A DNA stretch of 64,000 nt, from the NCBI RefSeq assembly GCF_023516215.1, contig NZ_CP097349.1:186001-250000 (forward strand), given 5' to 3'. Shown piece after piece: positions 8,681 to 17,032 of the stretch; the first letter of the stretch is position 1; each line of letters opens with the position of its first letter. Source of the DNA: Cytobacillus pseudoceanisediminis (lineage in GTDB: Bacteria > Bacillota > Bacilli > Bacillales > Cytobacillaceae). The notes under the pieces are model-generated. The model searched no databases and was not told the DNA's origin. It was given only the letters and a program-made list of their open reading frames with translations. The position numbers were made by a program, and so were the translations under genes.

Positions 8681-8750
8681 AGAAAAGCGGAAGGCGCACG
8701 CTTAGCAGCTTAGGCCCGAGAGCCGATGGTGCCTGAGCTGGACAGTTATC
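8681..8750 (+). repeat. Intergenic repeat, family 2, short copy
   Basis: It begins AAGAAAAGCGGAAGGCGC and ends GAGCTGGACAGTTATC. The same termini flank the long copy at 40861-41177 and degenerate copies at 15662 and 22544. Confidence 0.7.
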
Positions 8751-8786
8751 TAACTTCAGAAATTACATATTCTTATCTTTCAAAAA

Positions 8787-8817
8787 AGAAGGGGCTGACT
8801 TTCCATCAGCCCCTTCT
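8787..8817. terminator. Bidirectional terminator yqkE/yqkF
   Basis: AGAAGGGGCTGA (8787-8798) is a perfect inverted repeat of TCAGCCCCTTCT (8806-8817), with A and T tracts outside. Confidence 0.75.
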
Positions 8818-8840
8818 ACTCTCATTATTACAAGCTATTA

Positions 8841-9764
8841 TTATCGATGCTGCTCATATTTGTTTAGCTTGGCAATGGATTGAATAATAGTCAATTCATC
8901 TTTATTCAGGGGATTAGCTCTTATTGCTCTTGCATTTGCTCTAACTTGCTCTGCCTTGCTGGCACCTGCCGTCACGGAAGCGACAGCGGGATCCGCAAGA
9001 TTATACTGAAATGCTATCTCAGTCATGGAGCGCTCATCCGAAATTTTTTCCCTGATGCTGGTAAGCGTTTCTTCCAATTCAGCATAGCTGTAATCCAAAT
9101 AGCCTTTCTTTTTAACTGACTCCGTTGCCTTATCCAGCATTTTGTCGCTGAGCAGACCTTTAGCGAGCGGACCTCTTGTAACCGCGCTGATGCCTTTTTG
9201 ATTTAGAAGCGGTAAAGCTTCTTCTTCCGGTCGCCGATCTAGAATGCTGTATTGCATCATGACCGAAATGATGGAGGACTTTGAAGCATATTCACGGATC
9301 ACATTTGGACGGATGGAGGATATGCCATATTGCCGGATGTATCCTTCTTCCTTCAGTTCCTCAAATGCTTCAATGGTTTCATCAATAGGATCTTCAATCG
9401 TGCCTCCATGAAGCTGATATAAATCAATATAGTCTGTGCCCAGCCTTTTTAAACTGTCCTTTACAGCTTCTTTGATGTGGCTTTTTGAGGGATCCCAGCT
9501 CCAGCCATCTTTATTATTATTCCAGCGGTTGCCGGCTTTGGTAGCAATGATAACCTGTTCCCGGACACTCTTTAAGGATTGTCCGACAAGCTTTTCATTT
9601 TCGCCAAAGTCATATAAGTCAGCTGTATCAAAATAATTGATTCCTTCCTCAAGGGCAGCTTCAATAATCTCCTGAGCCTGGGAAGGGTTGGTGCCAATTG
9701 ACATGCAGCCCAGCCCAAGCTCGCTTACGTACAAGTCTGAGTTTCCAAGTCTTCTCTTTTTCAA
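8841..9764 (-). CDS. yqkF: Aldo/keto reductase YqkF
   Basis: A 307-residue NADPH-dependent aldo/keto reductase (AKR) with a TIM barrel. The catalytic tetrad is visible: Asp and Tyr in FDTADLYDFGENE, Lys in IIATKAGNRW and His in LYQLHGGTIEDP. The natural substrate is unknown. It starts MKKRRLGNSDLYVSELGLG and has the same length as B. subtilis YqkF. It is convergent with yqkE, separated by a symmetrical terminator. Confidence 0.9.
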   Translation of the reverse strand: MKKRRLGNSDLYVSELGLGCMSIGTNPSQAQEIIEAALEEGINYFDTADLYDFGENEKLVGQSLKSVREQVIIATKAGNRWNNNKDGWSWDPSKSHIKEAVKDSLKRLGTDYIDLYQLHGGTIEDPIDETIEAFEELKEEGYIRQYGISSIRPNVIREYASKSSIISVMMQYSILDRRPEEEALPLLNQKGISAVTRGPLAKGLLSDKMLDKATESVKKKGYLDYSYAELEETLTSIREKISDERSMTEIAFQYNLADPAVASVTAGASKAEQVRANARAIRANPLNKDELTIIQSIAKLNKYEQHR

Positions 9765-9836
9765 GTACCCACCTCATTTGAGTGTTTTCTATAATTGTAC
9801 ATAAACAAATGAGGCATACTCAAATTTAGAGGCTTA

Positions 9837-9971
9837 TCATTTTATATTGTTCTGAGATTCAACCCAGTCTTTTACAAGAACGTACTGCCTGCTGTATTGT
9901 TTTAATTTCTCACGGACTTCCCAGGCTTTTCCGGTCAGAATAATTCCCCTTTTGTGGACATACACCTTCAT
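9837..9971 (-). CDS. mciZ: MciZ, mother-cell inhibitor of FtsZ
   Basis: A 44-residue peptide, MKVYVHKRGIILTGKAWEVR followed by EKLKQYSRQYVLVKDW. The pattern MKV..(K)G(I/V)(I/V)L.GKAWE(I/V)R.KLK.Y(G/S)R...VKDW matches B. subtilis MciZ (40 residues), which caps FtsZ filaments in the mother cell during sporulation. The gene sits between yqkF and nudF, as in B. subtilis. ATG 9971 is preceded by GAGGGGGAG. A sigma-E-like promoter lies just upstream. Confidence 0.9.
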   Translation of the reverse strand: MKVYVHKRGIILTGKAWEVREKLKQYSRQYVLVKDWVESQNNIK

Positions 9972-10000
9972 GCCATACTCCCCCTCATCAAGTATGATAA

Positions 10001-10031
10001 AATGTATGAGCAATCATTATCGGAATAGAAC
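10001..10031 (-). promoter_or_regulatory. Candidate sigma-E promoter for mciZ
   Basis: On the minus strand, -10 CATACATT (10001-10008) lies 15 bases from a weaker -35 GTTCTATT (10024-10031). The spacing to mciZ is suitable, and mciZ is sigma-E dependent in B. subtilis. Confidence 0.4.
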
Positions 10032-10049
10032 AGGAGTGACTTAAAAACA

Positions 10050-10601
10050 ATGAGCCGCCTAGAAGAAAGAACGATTAATACGGAAAAAATCTTCACTGGT
10101 AAAGTCATTAGTCTGCAGGTGGAAGATGTTGAATTGCCGAATGGCAAAACATCGAAGCGGGAAATTATCAAACATCCCGGGGCAGTAGCTGTATTGGCTG
10201 TAACAGAAGATAATAAAATAGTGATGGTCGAACAATATAGAAAAGCGCTGGATAAGATTATTGCTGAAATCCCTGCCGGAAAGCTAGAAGCAGGAGAAGA
10301 GCCCAGAGTTTGTGCAGAAAGGGAACTTGAAGAAGAAACGGGGTACGGCTGCACGGAAATGGAATGGCTGATCTCATTCTACACTTCTCCTGGATTTGCC
10401 GATGAGCTGGTACATTTATATATAGCAAAGGGTCTTATGAAAAAAGAAAATGCCGCTTCGCCTGATGAGGATGAATTTGTGAATCTTATGGAAGTAACGC
10501 TTGATGAAGCAATTTCCCTGCTGAAGCAGCAAAGGATTTATGATGCGAAAACCGCTTATGCTATCCAATATCTGCAGCTGCAAGAGGCGCAGAAAAAATA
10601 G
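10050..10601 (+). CDS. nudF: ADP-ribose pyrophosphatase (Nudix hydrolase)
   Basis: A 183-residue Nudix protein that hydrolyses ADP-ribose to AMP and ribose 5-phosphate. The Nudix box spans residues 77-99 (GKLEAGEEP..RELEEETGY) with the metal-binding REELEE core. The start has AGGAGTGA upstream. The stop is one base before the EndoQ-like gene, so they are co-transcribed. In B. subtilis nudF lies next to mciZ in the same way. Confidence 0.92.
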   Translation: MSRLEERTINTEKIFTGKVISLQVEDVELPNGKTSKREIIKHPGAVAVLAVTEDNKIVMVEQYRKALDKIIAEIPAGKLEAGEEPRVCAERELEEETGYGCTEMEWLISFYTSPGFADELVHLYIAKGLMKKENAASPDEDEFVNLMEVTLDEAISLLKQQRIYDAKTAYAIQYLQLQEAQKK

Positions 10602-10602
10602 C

Positions 10603-11769
10603 ATGAAGCGCTTTTTTACTGATCTCCATATCCATATTGGACGTACGTTTACGGGAAAGCCGGTTAAAATAACAGGCGCTAAATCCTTAACCTTCACAAA
10701 TATCATCAGGCATGCCCGAAATGAAAAAGGGCTTGATATCATCGGCATTATTGATTGTCATTCTCCTGAAGTCATTCTTGAAATCGAGGATTTGGCTCAA
10801 AAAGGACTGGTAACTGAACATAGCGACGGGGGACTTCAGTATGGAGATTTAACGATTATACCTGGCTCAGAGCTTGAAATATATGATGAATTCTGTAAAG
10901 GCCCCATTCATGTTCTTTGCTTCTTTCCGACCCTTTCAGCTATGAAGGTTTTCTCAGCCTGGCTATCGGGACATTTAAAGAATATAACATTAAGCTCACA
11001 GAGAATTTATGCCTCAGGCAGAATTCTTCAGAAAAAAGTGAAGGAACTGGATGGGCTTTTTATACCTGCCCATGTTTTTACCCCATTTAAAAGTTTATTC
11101 GGGAAAGGGGTGGAGCGGTCGCTGTCAGAAGTGTTTGATCCTGGCTTAATTGATGCAATAGAGCTGGGGCTCAGTGCAGATACTATGATGGCTGATCAAA
11201 TAGCTGAACTACACAGATATACCTTTTTAACCAACTCAGATGCCCATTCACTAAAAAAAATTGCAAGAGAATATCAAATCCTTGAAATGGAGTCACCAAC
11301 ATTTGCTGGCCTGAAAAAGGCTTTGGCTGAAAAAGAAAAATGCAAGGTGAAAGCCAATTTCGGGCTCGATCCGCTGCTTGGAAAATACCATCAGACTGTT
11401 TGCTCTGAATGTTTTGCCCCATTTGATGGAGCAAAGGGCATATGCAGAAATTGCGGTAACCACAAATTTATCAAAGGCGTGGCTGACCGGATCTCTGAAC
11501 TAAAATCATCTGGAGAATTGCTCGTTGAACGGCCTCCCTATATTCATCAAGTGCCGCTTGAGTTCATTCCAGGGTTAGGCCCGAAAATGCTGGAGAAGCT
11601 GCTGAATCATTTCGGCACTGAAATGGCCATTCTTCACGATGTTCCTTTATCAGAAATAAGCAAAGTAATCCCTGAGAAAACAGCCAGGCTTATTGAGAAA
11701 GCCCGAGGAGGAACATTAAACCTCAAGGCAGGGGGCGGGGGCAAGTACGGCAAAATTATGGATATCTAA
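10603..11769 (+). CDS. Endonuclease Q (EndoQ) family protein
   Basis: A 388-residue protein. An N-terminal PHP metal-dependent domain is shown by TDLHIHIGRTF, IIDCHSPE and later NSDAHS. Then comes a Cys4 zinc finger (CSECFAPFDGAKGICRNC, residues about 267-284) and a C-terminal helix-hairpin-helix-like segment (FIPGLGPKMLEKLLNHFG). This order is that of EndoQ, described from Archaea and Bacillus pumilus, which nicks DNA 5' of deaminated bases. The activity here is inferred from family. It starts two bases after nudF; a terminator follows. Confidence 0.82.
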   Translation: MKRFFTDLHIHIGRTFTGKPVKITGAKSLTFTNIIRHARNEKGLDIIGIIDCHSPEVILEIEDLAQKGLVTEHSDGGLQYGDLTIIPGSELEIYDEFCKGPIHVLCFFPTLSAMKVFSAWLSGHLKNITLSSQRIYASGRILQKKVKELDGLFIPAHVFTPFKSLFGKGVERSLSEVFDPGLIDAIELGLSADTMMADQIAELHRYTFLTNSDAHSLKKIAREYQILEMESPTFAGLKKALAEKEKCKVKANFGLDPLLGKYHQTVCSECFAPFDGAKGICRNCGNHKFIKGVADRISELKSSGELLVERPPYIHQVPLEFIPGLGPKMLEKLLNHFGTEMAILHDVPLSEISKVIPEKTARLIEKARGGTLNLKAGGGGKYGKIMDI

Positions 11770-11802
11770 AAAACATAGAGCCCATCAGGCTCTATGTTTT
11801 TT
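11768..11802. terminator. Bidirectional terminator
   Basis: AAAAAACATAGAGCC pairs perfectly with GGCTCTATGTTTTTT between the convergent EndoQ and acetyltransferase genes. Confidence 0.85.
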
Positions 11803-12360
11803 AGATACTTTAGCATAAATGCATGTATCCCTAAGCTCTTTTCCATCTGCGCTCAGACTGTCATTGATTAGTACCCCTTCAAGCGTGTATCCCAGCCTTT
11901 CGGGAATCCTTCGGCTGTTTATGTTTTTCGGATCACATCTAATTTCCACTCTGTTCGCTTGAAAATGCTCAAAGGCAAATTTCGTCAAACCTTCGGCAGC
12001 TTCAGTAATATATCCTTTTTTCTGAAACCTCGAATCTCCCCAATAACCTATTTCGAATTTGCGGACATCCCAATCAATACGATGCAGGCCAGTGGAGCCA
12101 ATAAAGACATCGTCTTCTTTCCTATAAATATGGATACGGAAATCTTCCCTAAGGATAAACTTGGCATAAGATTTGCGGATGCCAGCTTCAGTTTCTTCCA
12201 CTGATTGTTCATTCTGTGCAAAAGGAAGCCATTTTCTTAGCTCAGCAGCTGAAACTAATATAGCTTCATGCACTGTTTTCCCATCTCCGGGCAAGGCAGG
12301 TCTCATATATAGCCTTTCGGTTTCAATCCTCTCTGGAAACTCATTTAAAATCGAATCCAT
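11785..12360 (-). CDS. GNAT family N-acetyltransferase (RimJ/RimL type)
   Basis: A 191-residue acetyltransferase. ETERLYMRPALPGD at the N-terminus, the core IGYWGDSRFQKKGYITEAA (acetyl-CoA pyrophosphate loop, slightly degenerate) and NINSRRIPERLGYTLEGVL are typical of the RimJ/RimL ribosomal-protein acetyltransferase group. Many such Bacillus proteins act on other substrates, so the target is unknown. The 3' end overlaps the terminator shared with the EndoQ gene. Confidence 0.8.
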   Translation of the reverse strand: MDSILNEFPERIETERLYMRPALPGDGKTVHEAILVSAAELRKWLPFAQNEQSVEETEAGIRKSYAKFILREDFRIHIYRKEDDVFIGSTGLHRIDWDVRKFEIGYWGDSRFQKKGYITEAAEGLTKFAFEHFQANRVEIRCDPKNINSRRIPERLGYTLEGVLINDSLSADGKELRDTCIYAKVSKKHRA

Positions 12361-12463
12361 TTTCTCATTCCCCTCTATGACAATTTAAATAATTTTGAAA
12401 ATTATAGCGGAAATAACTGAAGTATTCAAGACTTTTTTTCCATTGGGGAGTAACCAATTCTTT

Positions 12464-12492
12464 GTCATACAAATCTGGGACAGGCATAGAAT
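12464..12492 (+). promoter_or_regulatory. Candidate sigma-E promoter for spoIIM
   Basis: -35 GTCATACA (12464-12471), 13-base spacer, -10 CATAGAAT (12485-12492). This fits the sigma-E consensus, and spoIIM is a sigma-E gene in B. subtilis. Confidence 0.6.
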
Positions 12493-12529
12493 TTAATATC
12501 CAATCTGTTTTGTTTTAGGAGGAAGAGCA

Positions 12530-13173
12530 ATGAAGAAAAAATGTACCAGAACGCTGCAGCAGCCCACTTTCGCGAACATTCCTCAATCTATTTATTTGTT
12601 GTTGTATTATTCCTGATGGGTGTCATTTTTGGGGCTATCGTTGTGAATAGCTTAAGCTTTACACAAAAGGAAGATTTATTTTATTATCTGTCGCAGTTTT
12701 TTGGCCAGGTATCAGATGGACATGTTGCAGCAGCAGATGAATTATTCAAACAGAGCTTTTTTCATAATACAAAATTTATAGGACTGATGTGGATTTTGGG
12801 AATCTCCATAATTGGACTGCCTGTCATTCTGATTCTTCTATTTATGAAAGGGATGGTGGTTGGCTTTACAGTTGGTTTTCTCGTTAACCAAATGGGATGG
12901 GAAGGGTTTTTGCTTTCCTTTGTATCGGTCCTTCCCCAGAATCTGATCATTATACCTATATTTATTCTCGCTGCAGCACTGGCTGTTTCTTTCTCTTTAA
13001 AAATGATAAGAAGACAATTTATGAAAAAAGTCGGTCAGCCCATGATGCCTCTTTTTGGAAGGTATATGGTTGCTTTTGCAGTAGCCATTCTGTTTCTAAT
13101 TGCTGCAGCCGGAGTGGAGGCGTTTATCTCGCCTGTCTTAATGAAGTCTGTTGTCAACTCAATCCAATCCTAA
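12530..13173 (+). CDS. spoIIM: Stage II sporulation protein M (frameshift near start as read)
   Basis: About 214 residues; a polytopic membrane protein of the DMP (SpoIID-SpoIIM-SpoIIP) complex that drives septal peptidoglycan hydrolysis during engulfment. Hydrophobic segments are at about residues 20-40, 85-105, 120-150 and 180-205. The start is ATG 12530 after TAGGAGGAAG. A -1 break in the A run 12536-12541 separates MKKK from MYQNAAAAHFREH; a seventh A repairs it. Confidence 0.9.
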
Positions 13174-13192
13174 CATATGAATGAATGTAATG

Positions 13193-13218
13193 GCAGAGCT
13201 ACCAGCTCTGTCTTTTGT
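13193..13218 (+). terminator. Terminator of spoIIM
   Basis: CAGAGCT (13194-13200) pairs with AGCTCTG (13204-13210), then TCTTTTGTTT. Confidence 0.75.
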
Positions 13219-13291
13219 TTGTGCAGGAAAAGGGATAGAAACAAAGAAGATAGGGTACATATAAAGAGGTTTAAATATGTTTTGAATCATA

Positions 13292-13306
13292 TTATAATAA
13301 TTATTA
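13292..13306. promoter_or_regulatory. Candidate PerR box upstream of fur
   Basis: TTATAATAATTATTA matches the PerR consensus TTATAATnATTATAA at 13 of 14 defined positions. A second, weaker half-matching site is at 13332-13345 (TTATAATTATTTTA), next to the fur -35. B. subtilis fur is PerR-regulated. Confidence 0.6.
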
Positions 13307-13347
13307 TATGAAAGTAATTTTTATCTGTTATTTATAATTATTTTATT

Positions 13348-13375
13348 TTGAATGTGATCTCATTTCTGTTATAAT
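13348..13375 (+). promoter_or_regulatory. Sigma-A promoter of fur
   Basis: -35 TTGAAT (13348-13353), 16-base spacer, -10 TATAAT (13370-13375), 33 bases before the fur start. Confidence 0.65.
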
Positions 13376-13408
13376 GAGAATGTTAGTGGCGAGGGAGGGA
13401 CTTTCGGT

Positions 13409-13882
13409 ATGGAAAGCAGAATTGAAAGAATAAAAAAACAGTTGCATTCATCCAGCTATAAACTAACACCACAGCGAGAGGCAACAGTTCGCGTCCTGTT
13501 AGAACACGAAGAGGATCATTTAAGTGCGGAAGATGTCTACCTCCTAGTAAAAGAGAAATCGCCTGAGATAGGCTTGGCAACTGTATATAGAACACTTGAA
13601 TTGCTGACTGAACTAAAAATTGTCGATAAAATTAACTTTGGTGATGGAGTTTCCCGTTATGACCTGCGTCAGGAAGGGGCAGCCCATTTTCACCACCATT
13701 TAGTCTGTATTGAGTGCGGAGCTGTTGATGAAATTCAGGAAGATTTGCTTGAAGACGTAGAGGAAGTGGTTGAACGCCGCTGGAACTTTAAAATAAAGGA
13801 TCACCGCCTTACGTTTCATGGCATCTGCTACCGCTGCCAGGATAAACAGACAGACAACGAAACCGAAACAGAAGAAAACTAA
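13409..13882 (+). CDS. fur: Ferric uptake regulator Fur
   Basis: A 157-residue Fe(II)-dependent repressor. The winged-helix DNA-binding region covers residues 1-85 (KLTPQREATVRVLLEHEEDHLSAEDVY, GLATVYRTLELL). The dimerisation domain carries the metal site HFHHHLVCIECGAVDEI, plus a second CxxC (CYRC) near the C-terminus forming the structural zinc site. ATG 13409 follows GAGGGAGGGA. Upstream PerR-like boxes suggest peroxide-responsive control. Gene order spoIIM-fur-yqzK-xerD is as in B. subtilis. Confidence 0.95.
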   Translation: MESRIERIKKQLHSSSYKLTPQREATVRVLLEHEEDHLSAEDVYLLVKEKSPEIGLATVYRTLELLTELKIVDKINFGDGVSRYDLRQEGAAHFHHHLVCIECGAVDEIQEDLLEDVEEVVERRWNFKIKDHRLTFHGICYRCQDKQTDNETETEEN

Positions 13883-13893
13883 TATTTATTGAC

Positions 13894-13928
13894 AAAGCTT
13901 ATTCTTACATTAGAATGGGCTTTTTATT
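13894..13928 (+). terminator. Terminator of fur
   Basis: AAAGC-ATTCT pairs with AGAAT-GGGCTTT (one small internal bulge), followed by a T run. Confidence 0.75.
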
Positions 13929-13989
13929 TTGATCTATTTTCACAAAGTTTGCTGTTTTCGAATGGATAAAAATATTTTTTACCGCAAAG

Positions 13990-14176
13990 TTGATCTTCGC
14001 TGTGGGCACTTGATCCTCGAAAATGCTATCGCATTTCCTTCGTGCGGTTGTTCATTCAAGGAGGTTTATTCAATGTTCTGCGGGAGGAGAGGGAAGGGAG
14101 AGACGCGAAGCCGAGGAGGCTCTCATTCCTCCCCGCGGGAAAGCTGGAGTGCCCCGTGCTGAAATCAACGGGCTTC
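13990..14176 (+). repeat. Intergenic repeat, family 1, full-length copy
   Basis: It holds the segments GGGCACTTGATCCTCGAAAATGC, GCATTTCCTTCGTGCGG, a GAGGAGGCTCTC core with TCCTCCCCGCGGGAAAGC, and the tail GAAATCAACGGGC. The 485-base interval between fur and yqzK contains this repeat and the fur terminator; I see no gene in it. Confidence 0.85.
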
Positions 14177-14367
14177 TTTCAGAAAAACAACAATCCATAA
14201 GAGCCTGGTTATAAAAGTAAATCCCCAATAACAAACAAAAAGGAAGAGTGCCCTGAAGAAACGCCAATTATGCAGATTCAGGTATAATTCTTGTCCAAAA
14301 TGGCATACCTTTTAATAATAGAAAGCATTTGAATCTTTGCTTATTAAAAGTGATGGAGGACCAAACA

Positions 14368-14595
14368 ATGAAATCCTGGCTGAGTATGGCTTTTCAGACC
14401 ATTAAAGTGTTTGTCATTTTTACTGGATGCACAATCCTTTTTTATTATGGTATTATGTGGTTAAACGAAGAATACCAGGATTATCACCGCTATGACGAAC
14501 CACAGGGAGCGGCTGTTAAGGTGTCGGCGAGCGGTACAGATGAAGATAGGAGCTTGCTGGACCGGTTAATTCTTTTCTATTTAAATGGGGAGTAA
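14368..14595 (+). CDS. yqzK: YqzK family protein (DUF4227)
   Basis: A 75-residue membrane protein with one transmembrane helix (residues about 9-32) followed by the family-typical NEEYQDYHRYDEPQGAAVKV. It matches YqzK in sequence and in position between fur and xerD. The function is unknown. ATG 14368 follows TGGAGGACC. It is probably co-transcribed with xerD, which begins nine bases after its stop. Confidence 0.88.
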   Translation: MKSWLSMAFQTIKVFVIFTGCTILFYYGIMWLNEEYQDYHRYDEPQGAAVKVSASGTDEDRSLLDRLILFYLNGE

Positions 14596-14604
14596 TGCAA
14601 TCAT

Positions 14605-15498
14605 ATGGATGATCAGTTAAGGGACTTTATTCATTATTTACTTGTAGAAAAAGGCCTGGCCAAAAATACAATTGTATCTTATGAAAGAGATTTGAAAAGT
14701 TATCTGAAATATCTCAAGTCTGAAGAGAAGATTTCAAGCCTTGAGAGTGTGCAGCGGACACAGATTGTCCAATTTCTCGGCTTTTTAAAAAAACAGGGCA
14801 AATCCTCAAAAACCTTGGCCCGGCATATAGCCTCCATAAGGGCCTTTCACCAATTTCTGCTCCGCGAAAAAGCAGTTGGCCATGACCCTTCGGTCCATAT
14901 AGAAACACCGCAAATGGAACGTTCGCTTCCAAAAGTATTAAATATGCAGGAAGTGGAAACTTTATTGGATTTTCCAGAGATAAAGGATCACTTTGGTTTG
15001 CGCGATAAAGCCATGCTTGAACTTTTATATGCTACAGGCATTCGCGTAAGTGAGCTGATTGGCCTGAACATAGGTGATGTCCATTTAACGATGGGCTTTG
15101 TAAGATGTATAGGCAAAGGAAACAAGGAGCGGATTGTGCCTATTGGCAAAACAGCCTCAGAAGCGCTGGAAAAATATTTAAATGAAGGAAGAGGAAAGTT
15201 TGCTCCAAAAAAGCATAAAGATGAAGCGTTATTTTTAAATCATCACGGCAAACGTCTTTCAAGACAGGGATTTTGGAAAATATTGAAGCGGCTGGCTCAG
15301 GAGGCAGGGATCGAGAAGGAACTTACTCCGCATACGCTGAGGCATTCATTTGCTACTCATCTGCTTGAAAATGGTGCGGATTTGCGGGCAGTCCAGGAAA
15401 TGCTTGGACATGCCGATATTTCCACCACGCAAATTTATACGCATGTAACCAAAACTCGCCTTAAAGATGTGTACAGCCAATATCATCCCCGTGCTTAA
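14605..15498 (+). CDS. xerD: Site-specific tyrosine recombinase XerD
   Basis: A 297-residue recombinase that with XerC resolves chromosome dimers at dif. The N-terminal SAM-like core-binding domain covers residues 1-90. The catalytic residues are all present: Arg147 (GIRVSEL), Lys171 (GKGNKER), His243 and Arg246 (HTLRHSF), His269 (LGHADIS) and Tyr278 nucleophile (TQIYTH). The length is normal. B. subtilis calls it RipX. Confidence 0.95.
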   Translation: MDDQLRDFIHYLLVEKGLAKNTIVSYERDLKSYLKYLKSEEKISSLESVQRTQIVQFLGFLKKQGKSSKTLARHIASIRAFHQFLLREKAVGHDPSVHIETPQMERSLPKVLNMQEVETLLDFPEIKDHFGLRDKAMLELLYATGIRVSELIGLNIGDVHLTMGFVRCIGKGNKERIVPIGKTASEALEKYLNEGRGKFAPKKHKDEALFLNHHGKRLSRQGFWKILKRLAQEAGIEKELTPHTLRHSFATHLLENGADLRAVQEMLGHADISTTQIYTHVTKTRLKDVYSQYHPRA

Positions 15499-15531
15499 AC
15501 CATTAATTAACTAAGTAAATATAAATGTCAT

Positions 15532-15563
15532 AAAGCTGCCATGAAAAATAGGCAGCTTTTTCT
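15532..15563 (+). terminator. Terminator of yqzK-xerD
   Basis: AAAGCTGCC (15532-15540) pairs with GGCAGCTTT (15551-15559), then TTTCTT. Confidence 0.8.
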
Positions 15564-15661
15564 TGTCTTTTTACCTGTTTATTATGTAAAATATAGATGT
15601 CAGACTTCTGACGAATGAAAGGGCTATCTATATATTTATTTAACTGAAAGAATTACCTTTT

Positions 15662-15728
15662 TTACTGTCCAGGTCCATCGCCTGCCTCCTTGAGGTGTGT
15701 GGGCAGACAAGGCGTTCCGCTTTTCTTT
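15662..15728 (-). repeat. Intergenic repeat, family 2, degenerate copy, reverse orientation
   Basis: Read on the minus strand it runs from GAAAAGCGGAACGCCTTG to GGACCTGGACAGT, the two termini of family 2. The 321-base gap between xerD and deoB otherwise holds only the xerD terminator and the deoB ribosome binding site. Confidence 0.6.
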
Positions 15729-15819
15729 CAGCAAGAGAATCAGTGTTAAATAAACCTAAAAAGGGTACTATACGAATATGATTTTTGTAACCGTATTCAA
15801 ATAATTAGGAGGTTTACAT

Positions 15820-16988
15820 ATGTCTGCATATACATATAAGCGCGTTTTTTTAATCGTCATGGACTCAGTAGGAATTGGAGAAGCGCCTGATGCCGATAAG
15901 TTCGGTGATAAAGGCGCTGATACGATTGGCCACATTGCAGAAAAAATGAATGGCCTGAAGATGCCGAATATGGGCAAACTCGGGCTTAGTAATATCAATG
16001 AAATCAAAGGAATCGAAAAAGCAGAGAAGCCAATGGCATTTTACACTAAAATGCAGGAAGCATCTAACGGAAAAGACACAATGACTGGACATTGGGAGAT
16101 CATGGGCTTGAATATCCAAACCCCTTTCGGGTATTTCCAGACGGGTTCCCGCAGGAATTGATTTCTGAACTTGAAGCCCGTACCGGGAGAAAAATAATCG
16201 GCAATAAACCGGCGAGCGGAACGGAAATTCTAGTTGAACTCGGGGAAGAGCATATGAAAACCGGCGCTTTGATTGTTTATACATCAGCCGATTCAGTACT
16301 GCAGATCGCGGCACATGAAGATATAATACCAATCGAAGAACAGTATGAAATCTGTAAGATTGCACGCGAACTGACGCTGGATGAAAAATATATGGTCGGC
16401 AGAGTGATTGCCAGACCATTCATTGGCGAGCCGGGAAATTTCCAAAGAACATCCAATAGACATGATTATGCGTTAAAGCCTTTTGACCGCACGGTAATGA
16501 ACGAAATGGCAGACATTGGCCTCGATGTATTGGCAATCGGCAAAATTTCCGACATTTTTGATGGCGAAGGGGTAACGGAAGCCATTCGTACAACTTCAAA
16601 TATGGACGGAATGGATAAGCTGATTGAAACATTTGAAAAAGAGTTTACGGGCCTGAGCTTTTTGAATCTTGTTGACTTTGATGCATTATTTGGGCATAGA
16701 CGTGATCCGGAAGGCTATGGAAAAGCACTTGAAGAATTTGATGAGCGCCTGCCTGAAGTATTTGAAAAAATGCAGGACGGCGACCTATTAATGATCACTG
16801 CGGACCATGGTAATGACCCGGTCCACCATGGCACAGATCATACACGTGAATATGTTCCTCTTCTTGTTTACTCAAAAGACATGGAGGAAGGGCAAGAGCT
16901 TCCAATTAGCGAAACCTTTGCAGATATTGGAGCAACAATTGCTGATAACTTTAATGTAAAGATGCCGGCTTTTGGCAAAAGCTTTTAA
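15820..16988 (+). CDS. deoB: Phosphopentomutase (one frameshift as read)
   Basis: About 389 residues after repair; it interconverts (deoxy)ribose 1- and 5-phosphate in nucleoside salvage. Alkaline-phosphatase-superfamily metal sites are visible: [13 protein letters not shown] at the N-terminus, [10 protein letters not shown] with the phosphorylated Thr, and the C-terminal TADHGNDP and [12 protein letters not shown]. The frame breaks near 16125-16128 (TTTCGG; one more T or C restores [16 protein letters not shown]). ATG 15820 follows TAGGAGG. It is upstream of pupG in one operon. Confidence 0.93.
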
Positions 16989-17032
16989 ATCAATTGAAAT
17001 AACGAATAAAAAAGCAGATGAGGAGAATGACG

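Noticed and set aside
9058..9071. A cre-like sequence inside yqkF
   Set aside because: It is within coding sequence far from the gene start and is probably chance.
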